Assembly: GCA_049999805.1 (NCBI GenBank) | Contig: JBNGIO010006283.1 | Location: 443,548-471,783 of the forward strand | Direction of reading: 5' to 3' | DNA from: Folioceros fuciformis | Taxonomy: Eukaryota; Anthocerotophyta; Anthocerotopsida; Anthocerotales | Length of the DNA stretch: 28,236 nucleotides | Notes under the pieces: model-generated | Database searches by the model: none | What the model was told of the DNA's origin: nothing | The model's input: the letters and a program-made list of their open reading frames with translations, nothing else | Program-made: the position numbers and the translations under genes | Part shown: positions 1 to 8,363 of the stretch, piece after piece | Position numbering within the stretch: the stretch's first letter is position 1 | Layout of the letters: each line of letters starts with the position of its first letter

Positions 1-2400
1 GCTGACTGGTGTACGGGCTGAGGCGAATCCAGGCAACGGCTTGGCCAGCTCTCAGGCAGCAGCGGGCATTGGCAGCTGGGGTCGGGTCCTGAAGCTAGTC
101 AAGTAGCCGAGATCTTGTGAAGTGATCAGTCGGGTTGGTTGTAGCAGCTCGGAGTCGGAACTAGGCCGAGTGGGCATCGGATTTAGCCAAGAGCGAGCCA
201 GGGAAGTTGGTGGCTGGTGAAACGGCTAGCCACGGCTGGAGCCAGGCAGCGTTCTGGCTGATCGGCTAGCTGGGGCCACTACAAGGGGTGCGGCCGAGCT
301 GCAGGCGATCCGGGTTTGGTAGATGGGCTAGCCGGGTGGGGCTAGTGGATCGGTGTCGCCAACAGACAGGTAGCCTGGTAGGGGTGGAAATCAGAATGGG
401 TAGGCGGGCCTCGGGCTGTTACACGCCGTGCTACTGGCAGGTAAGGCTGGCAGGTGGAGCGCTAGCCAGGCAGTCGCCTGCCGACTAAAGGGGCAGATCG
501 GGACGCAGCGAGTTGGCTGCCCAATTCGGTAGCCACGCTGGCGGCCTGGCTGGTCGGCTAGCCGTGTTGGCAGTGGCTGGAGGCAGGCGGTGGCACCGGA
601 TCTAGGCCAGGCAAGCGGCGTTGGATCCGCAGGTGTAGCAGGCCAAGGTAGGATCCAAGCTCGGGTCCTAGTTGGGCCTAGCAGGCCGGCTGGGTGTAGG
701 GCAAAGGCTGGCAGGCGGATCCCGCCAGGCAGCAAGCAGGTAGGCAGCTTGGCCCATCAGCATGGCAAGTGGGCGCCTAATTGGATTGGCAAGAGGAGTA
801 GCAGGGGGGCCGGCTTAGCAGCGACCAGCTGCTGAGCAGCAGCTAGGTCAGGGGCCGATCGGGGTGCGGATCCACTGGCTGGGGCGACCTGGCAGCTAGG
901 GGCCTCTGGCCAGCTGGTTGGGCAAGCGGGACAAGTGGATTTGAGGGGGGTTGGGCTAGTGGCATGGCTAGCTGTCTTAGCCAGGTGAATGGCCGGCCAC
1001 GAGCAACCGAGATGAGCCGTGATGGCTGGCCGAACAAGGGGGTTGCTGGCTGGAGATGGTGGTGAGGAGTCTGGTTAACAACCCAGCCCGCTCCAATTGC
1101 AAGCGGGCAGTAGGCGGCCTACGGGCTGGCCGCCTAGCCAGATCCAGGCAAAGGCAGGCTAGCCAGTCGAGTCTGGTCGGCTGGCCAGCTAGCTGAATCA
1201 GGAAAATAGCAGGTGACTCGGTAACCAGGCGAGCTGACTAGATCTAGTCCTGATCAGCCAGAGACCGAGCAATTGGGATAGTCGCAGTTTGGCTGGAAGC
1301 AGAGCTAGGAGAGTCACGGCGTGCTAGCCGAATCCAATCAGTGGCTGAGGACAAGCGGTTGAATCCGAGAGCACCCAGGCACGGACGGACTTGCACTTAG
1401 TGCACTGCAAACCAAGGAGAGCAGTTTGTTCCAAATCCCGGTCAAACCAGGTGCAATGCAAATCAACTGACCCCATCGGCGGTTCTGTATGGTCGTTCCT
1501 TCGGGCTGGACAAAATGGTCTCAACCGGATCTAGTAGCCGAAGACTGGCCAGATGGCTGGTTGGGCAGCCAGTAGGCCTAACAGCCGAGTAGGCGTCTTC
1601 CCCCTGTAACAGCCGAGTAGGCGGCTGCCCAGGGGGAAGACAGAGGAGTGTCCCGAGGGACACGCTAAGGATGACAGCCTGACACTAAAACACTGGTGGT
1701 AGGCTACTGCCAGGCTATCTTAGGGCGTGGGGATGGCGTTGGGGGGGGCGTGGACTGCCCCACTCAAGCATCGAAGGCAAGGGTAGTTCATCCCCTGTAC
1801 CATGGCAGCCAGTGACCGTAATTAGCATACGGCTTGCCATCCGCGGTTAGTGGGTTGGAACTGACTCGCTACAACAGGCGGATGGCCGGATGCTAATTGC
1901 GGCGATGGGTGATGATGGATGGTGTGTGCCATGCTAGGACGCAACGCCCTGGGGTTATCTGCTCAAGGGCATCAGTCCAGCAGACCAGTCAAGTAGCTTG
2001 GAGGGTGGTCCGCTAAGGACATAAGTGACACTTGGCTTTCCATCCATGAGTAGCAACCCTAGTTGCTTGTAGGCCGAAGGCCTAGCCTAGGTGTGCTACT
2101 CGTGGTGGGAAGCGCAGCGGTGGTTATGTTGATAGGATGGCGGATTCCTTATTCAGGAGCGCTTGGTGGGCAGGTTGCAGGGCCAGGAGTCTTGGCCAAC
2201 CGTGGCCAGCAGGATGGAGGGAAGGACCTAAAGATGGGAGACTTTGGGGAAGAAGGCAGGATAATCAGAGGGAGATGATTTGACCCGGGACGGAAGAGGG
2301 ATGTTGAGAGGCACCCCTGATCTTTGCTAGATGTGACGGGCTGATAATTGTGGGCAGCTAACGGTGTCAAGGGGCAATGGGCAATTAGAAGCAGGTGTAG
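1..2400. repeat. GC-rich degenerate repeat DNA, no credible gene
   Basis: This stretch is GC-rich and made of endlessly reshuffled short words around the palindrome GCTAGC and the words GGCTGGC, GCCAGGC and GGATCC. Examples of GCTAGCC-type words lie near 225, 265, 330, 460, 555, 1130, 1160 and 1325. Open frames exist on both strands, but they are short, low in complexity, rich in Arg, Gly, Pro and Ala, and match no family I recognise. From about 1680 the composition becomes more ordinary, still without a recognisable gene. I read it as decayed transposon or satellite-derived sequence; the element type cannot be named. Confidence 0.5.
1579..1641. repeat. 12-bp inverted repeat with nested 17-bp direct repeat
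   Basis: GTCTTCCCCCTG at 1595-1606 is perfectly complementary to CAGGGGGAAGAC at 1630-1641, giving a 12-bp stem with a 23-nt loop. The word TAACAGCCGAGTAGGCG occurs at 1579-1595 and again at 1607-1623, so the second copy fills most of the loop. Both matches are exact. The function is unknown; it could be a relic of transposon termini or a fold-back. Confidence 0.7.
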
Positions 2401-2414
2401 ATTAGAGTTAGAAT

Positions 2415-2695
2415 TCTAGGTTAGGTTAGGTCTAGGTTAGGTTTAGGTCAGACCTAGGTCAGGATAGGTTAGGTTTAGGTTAGGTTTAGGTTAGGTTTAG
2501 GTTAGGTCTAGGTTAGATTAGGTTAGGCTTAGGTCAGACCTAGGTCAGGATAGGTTAGGTTTAGGTTAGACCTAGGTTAGGTTAGGTCTGGGTTAGACTT
2601 AGGCTAGGTCTAGGTTAGATTTGGGTTAGGTTTAGGTCAGATCCAGGTTAGGTCATACCTAGGTCAGGTTTAGGTCAGAACTTGGTTAGGTCAGA
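2415..2695. repeat. TTAGG/TTTAGG-like degenerate array
   Basis: The segment is built almost entirely from TTAGG, TTTAGG, TCTAGG and TCAGG words. Around 2463-2510 it alternates TTAGG and TTTAGG as an 11-nt unit. A higher-order copy is visible: 41 nt at 2443-2483 recur exactly at 2529-2569, an 86-nt spacing. The canonical plant telomere repeat TTTAGGG is not the unit here, so this is telomere-like at most. It is more likely a satellite or minisatellite than an interstitial telomere. Confidence 0.8.
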
Positions 2696-2699
2696 GAGA

Positions 2700-3161
2700 G
2701 GAGGTAGGGTAATTGATTCAGGTTAACCCTAGTAGACAGAGATAGAGGGTAGGCAGATAAGAGGGGAGACCTGCCATTGAGGGGGGGCGGTCTATGGTGA
2801 GAGGTCCCCGGATTTTGTGGGTAGAACTCCTGGCTTAGGGCGTTAAGCCGGTTGAGGTCGACCCAAAGTCCTGATTCCCCTTGCCACTAGGGGAACGTGG
2901 GGATCCCGGGGCTGTCAAGATCCGTGTGGCCGGATCCGCAAGGGCTACATGATTCGCAGGTTGGCTGAAGTGAAGGAACAGGACCGTGAGCTGAAGGGCT
3001 ATCGAGTCCTAGATCCACACTATGCTTGAAGGCTGCAAGAACTGAAGCCATTGTGCCCTAATTTCCAGGGGGGAGAGCTGAAGAAAAAGGAGGAAGTGGA
3101 ATGCATAGAAGTGAAGAGTGAGCTCCTGAAGAGTAGGAGTGTGTGTTGAAGTGGAGGGTGA
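2700..3161. other. Spacer without recognisable gene
   Basis: Nothing convincing is coded here. The segment moves from GAGA-rich sequence to a more balanced stretch (about 2790-3010) and then becomes purine-rich on the plus strand. There is a short inverted repeat around 2875-2895 (TTCCCC and GGGGAA). It could be part of an old retroelement, but no coding motif was found. Confidence 0.4.
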
Positions 3162-3287
3162 AGGACTGAAATGAAGAGGAAGGGACTGAAGTAGGAATCT
3201 TGGAGGACTGAAGTGAAGAGGAAGGGACTGAAGTGGGAACCTTGAAGAGCTGAGGTCAAGGAGAAAGTGGCTGAAGTGGGAATCAAG
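3162..3287. repeat. Purine-rich 42-bp minisatellite, three copies
   Basis: Three head-to-tail copies begin at 3162, 3204 and 3246, a period of 42 bp. The first two differ at only a few positions and the third is more diverged. Each unit contains GGACTGAAGTGAAGAGGAAG-like sequence. The 88-codon minus-strand frame across it is simply the repeat translated and is not treated as a gene. Related GAAGTG words extend upstream to about 3080. Confidence 0.8.
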
Positions 3288-3482
3288 AAGAGGATTGAAG
3301 AACAGGAGTGTGAGTTGGATGAGCTGACTTAGGGGGTAGGCTAGGCTTCTAGCCCTTTTGCTGGGAGTATATGGACAGACCTATAGACCGGCTAATAGGT
3401 AGAAGTGTGATAGGTAGTGTTCCTTGGCACTAGTTCACTCCCTTGGGAGCGAACCATAGGACTGCAACGACAATAGGGGAAT
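3288..3482. other. Spacer at the truncated 5' side of the copia remnant
   Basis: I see no gene in this segment and no copy of the downstream LTR sequence. The recognisable retroelement begins only at about 3483, so the truncation or recombination breakpoint probably lies here or just inside the element. Confidence 0.4.
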
Positions 3483-4315
3483 GTGTGGCCCCTTGGGTGG
3501 TTCTTGGGTGCAAGAAATCATTCCATATATTTTAACAAGGTGCTTCAATGTTTCAATATGGAGAAGGGGAAGGTATTGAGTACTTCGTTGCCTCCATATG
3601 TGAAACTTGCAAGCAAGGATTGCCCAAGCTCGGTGGAGGACAAAGCTGAAATGGAGAAGGTTCCATACTCATCAGCTGTAAGGAGTTTGATGTATGCAAT
3701 GATTGCTACACATCTTAACATTGCCTTTGCAGTGGGAGTGGTTAGCAGGTTTATGTCAAACCCTGGCAAGAAGCATTGGGAGGTAGTGAAAGGAGGTATG
3801 AGGTACTTGAATGGTACGAAAGCTTTGTGCTTATGTTTTGGTAGTGAAGATGCATATGTAGTGGGATATACGGATGCTGATTATGCAGGGGATATGGACA
3901 AAAGGAGGTCCACATCAGGTTATGTCTTCATGTGCATTGGAGGAGCAGTCTCATGGCGATCTCGTTTGCAATCGTGCATAATGCTATTTACCACAGAGGC
4001 CGAGTATGTTGCAGCGATTGAGGCTTGCAAGGAAGCATTGTGGCTTGCTCGTTTAGTGGGAGATTAGGGGATCAAGGTTGAGCTGCTAGTGGTCATTGTG
4101 ATAGCCAGAGTGCTATCAAGTTGGCGAAGAATCTAGTGTTTCATGCGAAGACCAAACATGTGGAACTGAAGTATCACTTCATTCGTGAGGTGTTGGAAGA
4201 CAAGAGGGTACAACTTGTCAAAGTTCACACCAGTCAGAACCTTGCAGATGTTCTTACCAAGGGGCTCTCTTCGGAGCAATTCGCACAAGCTCGGACACTC
4301 ATGGGCATGAGTTAG
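3483..4315 (+). pseudogene. Ty1/copia polyprotein remnant (end of RT and RNase H)
   Basis: The translation matches the C-terminal part of copia polyproteins. In order there are KVLQCFNMEKGK, the VPYSSAVRSLMYAM segment, RFMSNPGKKHWEVVK, then the RNase H core GYTDADYAGDMDKRRSTSGY, TTEAEYVAA and KEALWLARL, and after a break HCDSQSAIKLAKN, HAKTKHVELKYHFIRE and LADVLTKGL. Gag, protease, integrase and most of the reverse transcriptase are missing. An abrupt join after LGWFLGA suggests an internal deletion in the RT end. The frame is broken by a stop codon at 4065-4067 and by a one-base loss near 4088-4093, after which the reading continues in another frame to 4315. The copy therefore cannot make an active enzyme. 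Confidence 0.93.
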
Positions 4316-4346
4316 ACCGCTCTCCTATGAAGGTAAATTGGCCTTT

Positions 4347-4356
4347 AAGGGGGAGG
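4347..4356 (+). other. Polypurine tract of the copia element
   Basis: AAGGGGGAGG lies between the end of the polyprotein reading (4315) and the first TG of the inferred 3' LTR. This is where the plus-strand primer of an LTR retrotransposon is expected. Confidence 0.75.
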
Positions 4357-4357
4357 T

Positions 4358-4672
4358 TGTAGGGTTATTAAAGCCCAATGAGCTTAGACTAATATGTTTA
4401 GTCTACGATTAGTTCTAGTTAAGTACCATTAGTTTAGATTAGCTTAAGCTAATCTGTAGGAAGCTTCTTACGCAGCTTCCTGTGCGCTTCTTGTGAAGCT
4501 TCCTAGGGAGCTCTTCTAGAGGGTATAAATAACCCCTTGAGCTCCCTTGCTATGAGAGACTTTATTGTGAGAGTGTGACCTCTCTTTCTCCTCCTCCTTG
4601 CCTCTCCTCGTTCACCATGCTCCTCTAGCGATCCTTCATCCAGCTCCTGTGCGCGTAGAAACACCTTCTACA
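4358..4672 (+). mobile_element. Inferred 3' LTR of the copia element (315 bp)
   Basis: The proposed LTR begins TGTAG directly after the polypurine tract and ends CTACA, a perfect 5-bp terminal inverted repeat of the TG...CA type. Inside it are a TATA-like box (TATAAAT, 4524-4530) and a 20-nt perfect palindrome at 4436-4455. The length is normal for a copia LTR. The right boundary is inferred from the terminal repeat only, because no second LTR is present in the window for comparison. The candidate target site after it starts TTTCC (4673). Confidence 0.7.
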
Positions 4673-6300
4673 TTTCCTGATTTGCTTCATGCGCCTCTCT
4701 GACTTGGGTCGAGAGCAGATTTCTGCTAATTCTTCATGGCTTGCACCTCTTCCCGTGCCTTGCGCAATTCTTCCTGCACTTGAGCTCTTACTTCGCCAAG
4801 GGCCTATTGGGCTTCTTCTAGCTATTTCCGTCTCGCTTCCTCTTCAGCCAACTTGGCTTGAGCCACCTCATTTTGGTGTCCCTGCATACTCAACCAAGAG
4901 AGCGCCAACGCAGCCTGATCCAGCATGTCCGCCTGTGCCCAGACCATGGCCGCTGTCAACCATGGTAGGTCCACTCGAGGAGGGGTTCTGCCGGTAGCCA
5001 TTCCTCTGTCCAGTATTCCCTTCCCAGCAAAGTGCACACTCCAGCTAGCTCCTCCGCGTCCAAGTTCACCACCAGGGGAGTGCCCTTAAGGACTTCTTCC
5101 CATCCAGGGATGGGGTGCCCTCTTACTTGGTTCCCGTCTTCCTAGCCATCTCCTACAGCGCGAGATTCACTTTGGACCTCGTGATACGCACATTTGCTTT
5201 CCTCCTCTTTGCAGGAGTCTTCTTCCACCTCTGGGGTCAGCCCTAATTTCTCCAAAACTAGTGCAGCCACATCAGCAGGCTTCTCTCCCGCTGGCGGTGC
5301 CTTTTTAGCTGATTCTAGGGATGGGGTGCCCTGTTGCTTGATTCCCGTCTCCTGCAGCGCAAGATTCGCTTTGGACCTCGTGACGCACGCATCCACTTTC
5401 CTCCTCTTCGCAGGAGTCTTCTTTTTCCCCCCACCTTCTGTTTCCTGTTGACGGTGGCCTCCTCTTCTGAGCTGCTGGTTGCTCTAGATTCCTAGCTGCT
5501 CAACTCCAACTTTGCATCTTCCTTGGGCTCATTTGGCTTCCATTTAATCTCCCTAACTGGCCGCCACATGTGCAAGGAAGCTACAATGTCCAGCTCAGGC
5601 AAATAGTTAACATGTGAGTAAAGATGGACAAGGAAGGGAGAAATCAAAGATGGCCAAGGAGTGGGGGCGGTCAGACTTTGCCTCTCCTTACTCAACCCGT
5701 GGAAGATAATTTTTCCCTAGTCGATCCTCCTCTCCTTGACCACCTCATGCAGAAACAGCAGCATATGGTCAGATAGATAATCCTACTTCTTGTGTTGTAG
5801 GAAGCAGAGGAGCCATTTGGCTAAGCCCATGAACTGTGCAGATGCCATCTCGCGTGTCAACCAACCATTAGGCTCTTGTCCTATGCCCGCCTTGAACAGC
5901 GCCGTTGCTGCTGCCATTGTGCTCCGCCTCCGAAGGGATTCGATTACGATCCCTCCAACTTCCTCCTCGCCGCCCATACACCAGACCCAGGTCCCAATCC
6001 TCCAACCTATCCCTAATTCCTCCCATCGGCGCCTTAGCCCGCAGCTGCTATGCACACTCCTGCACCAGGCCTGGGTTCGCGTAGTTCTAGCATTTTGCCA
6101 TCAACTTGAGACCTAGCTTCTCCACCAAATCACCTGCCCGGACCCTCCAATGGTCCATGTTTGGCCAGAGGGCAATCTTGACCTGCGCCAAGGGCCGGGA
6201 TGTGACATTCCTGCAAGAATCAACTGCCGTTAGCTCAACCGCCACTTCTGCCATCTGTCGCCGCTCCAAGGTTGCTTGAGCGCCGCCTCCACCGCCTAAG
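4673..6300 (-). pseudogene. Decayed minus-strand coding debris, probably retroelement gag-like
   Basis: Read on the minus strand, this region gives protein-like but broken frames. There is a charged, coiled-coil-like piece with AKLAEEEARRK and, after an in-frame stop, more Glu/Arg heptads (about 4700-5040). There is a Lys/Glu-rich linker with VAALVLEKLGLTPEVEE (about 5142-5396) and further fragments up to about 6269 (for example GDLVEKLGLKLMAKC). The frames are separated by stops and shifts. No zinc knuckle, protease or RT motif was found, so the gag-like reading rests on composition and context next to the copia remnant. A decayed host gene is the alternative. Confidence 0.35.
5106..5430. 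repeat. Imperfect direct repeat of about 110 bp
   Basis: The sequence from AGGGATGGGGTGCCCT (5106) through GCAGGAGTCTTCTT (about 5223) recurs from 5317 to about 5422. The offset falls from 211 to 199 bases because the first copy holds a 12-base extra piece near 5141-5155. On the minus strand both copies read as the same RSKANLALQETG-like peptide, intact in one and broken in the other. This is a segmental duplication inside the debris. Confidence 0.75.
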
Positions 6301-7190
6301 CCCGCTCCTCGTAGCCTCGCATTTCCTCAAGCCTGGTTGGAGATGGCCACTGTTGCGGTACCTGTTGCCTCCTCCCTGGTCACCCCGTTCAAAAGAAAGC
6401 ATGTGCTTTCATTTGCCTGCGCTTTCAAAATGACTATACTGTCTTTGGGGTTTCCCCGTTATATAAGCTTTTGCGAATTGTTCAAAGGCTAAAGGCCAAG
6501 GAACAATGAGCCCCCCTCGTCCGAGGACCAGTTATTGGTCAGACCAACCTCAAAACTAAAAACTCATAGGCCAAGGAACTTTTAAGTATAAATACCTCGG
6601 CCTACTAACAACTTGACTTTGTTCCACACCAAACTTAGCCAAAAAAAAAAAAAAATCACTCCAACGCACACCTTAGCAAGTAGTTCCTCGTTATCAGATC
6701 ATTCACAGCAATGCTGTAAACTCAATGGGACAACATGCCAAATGGGATCTTATGTTGACAATGACAACTCCAAAACTACATGTAGAGAAAGAAAAAGCTA
6801 AGGGGTGGGCCAAACCTATGCAAAATCTAATCGCTAAGACAAACATTGTTAGTGCAATTTAAAATGTGTGGATGTCAAGTCAGGCCAACAGCCCTCTCCT
6901 TTACCTGAAGAAGAACGAATATGAGCCCGAGAAGACATAGGGATGGATGAGTTCGAAAGAAGAGCTCTTAGAAGGGTTGAAAGTTGGAAGTCCATAACAA
7001 TTGTTTCTTAGATGCGGTGAAGCACATCCTCCACACAAATACTGCAAAACAGTATGGCATTGGGTGCAATAACCAAAAGGAGTACAAATTGCACTATAGT
7101 TTACTAACACATAATGCAAAAGTTAGTCTTACTACATTGTGTACTCATAGTTTTTGTACTTTGACCATAAGTCAACATGCACATTTGTAA
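6300..7190. other. Spacer; no gene recognised
   Basis: I see no supported gene. TATA-like words occur near 6459 and 6588, a poly-A run lies at about 6641-6654, and GGCCAAGGAAC occurs twice (about 6497 and 6571). Short frames on both strands have no recognisable motif. Confidence 0.4.
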
Positions 7191-7500
7191 GTAATCTGGT
7201 CTTTAGCCATGTTGGGTAGTCTTACCAAAGGTGCAATGTGCAGCTTTCGTTTTTTTCTTATTTACTCTTTAAGAAAGAGTAACCTAGTTTAACCTAGTTT
7301 CTTTGTGGAATCCAAAGCTTTGGCTTTGCAACCCCAATGGTAGGTAGACCTTTGTCCTCCCAAACCATGATGCTTTAGCTGCTATTGGTAGTCATTAGAT
7401 TTCAGGGGGTTAGCCCCTTGTGGTCCTATCATGGTTTATCTCCCTCTTTAGAGATAGATGGGTTTTCCCATCTTTTTTTGTTCTCGAATAAATAAATGAT
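7190..7500 (+). other. Possible 3' end of a non-LTR element
   Basis: The segment holds two hairpins: TTACTCTTT/AAAGAGTAA at 7262-7282, and AGATGGG/CCCATCT at 7456-7473, the latter followed directly by a run of T. It then ends in an ATAAATAAATGA-like stretch (about 7487-7500). Such a hairpin followed by A-rich short repeats resembles the tail of plant LINE or SINE copies, but no RT coding sequence was found upstream. The assignment is weak. Confidence 0.25.
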
Positions 7501-8040
7501 TGCTCCTAATGGGTGCCTTTATGTCCAACCCAAAACTTTGTAGATAATTAGCAATATTTTTTTATAAGAAGATTGTATAGGTGAAATAGTACTTATTAAA
7601 CATTCCATTTATTGGTTGTGCTCAAATTCATAAATTCAAGCTATATCACCTAGAAGATAATAAGATACTCAAGTCTTGGCATTTAAAATCAATTCCTAGA
7701 AGATATTTACTAAAAAAATATCATACAAATTATTCTAGTAAAGATCTAAGTATATTGAAGTTAGTTGTCTATCGCTCCATGTCCATCCTTGGAATTCTCT
7801 ACTGCAATGTAACTCTAATTTAAAAACATTTATTACTCTTTAATTTTTAACACAATCCAATTTATTACCTTGATTATAATGCTCAACTCATGACAAAGAG
7901 TTAAGAAACTCAGACCATAAGCATGTTTGCATATTTGCAATGAGTTTATCAAGATACACCATTCGAATTAGACACCTTTTGCACCAGAATTGTCCATTTT
8001 CTTAATTTCCCTGAGAAGTACAAAGTGATTCAAACCCTAG
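7501..8040. other. AT-rich spacer
   Basis: AT-rich sequence with no credible open frame, repeat or RNA gene that I can identify. Confidence 0.5.
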
Positions 8041-8363
8041 TGTGCCCGACACTTGTCCGCGCTCTGAATCCTACCTCTTACTGGGACACTTGGTAATATG
8101 CGTTCTCCAACAACCTGATAAACATGTAACGATGCTGCTCGTTCTCGTCACCCAGGTTCTTTGAACCAAAGTGCAGTCATCGGCCCTCTGGCTTGACCGG
8201 GAGATTAGGAGCAACATTTGTTCAAGGTAGGAGCCAGATATCTTCACAAATATTTTCTTTGACATCAATTTCACGTTCAACACACTGAAACACCTCAAGG
8301 TGTCCAGGTAAAGCATCTTTGCTCAATCAGCAGACGTTATCCACAACTGTCTGCGCGAGCTGA
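8041..8363 (-). other. Likely 3' UTR of the DHH1-like helicase
   Basis: The minus-strand sequence directly after the helicase stop codon at 8364-8366 has no continuing gene. It contains an 81-codon frame with no known motif. It is best read as 3' UTR and downstream flank. No polyadenylation site could be fixed by eye. Confidence 0.4.

Noticed and set aside
288-1037. Short frames of 60-114 codons in the GC-rich region
   Set aside because: GC-rich repeat DNA has few stop codons; the peptides are low in complexity and occur on both strands alike.
2415-2695. True telomere or interstitial plant telomere
   Set aside because: The plant unit TTTAGGG is not the repeated word, so only a telomere-like label is justified.
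3020-3286. An 88-codon Ser/Phe-rich minus-strand frame
   Set aside because: It is the 42-bp purine-rich minisatellite translated; 42 is divisible by three, which keeps it open.
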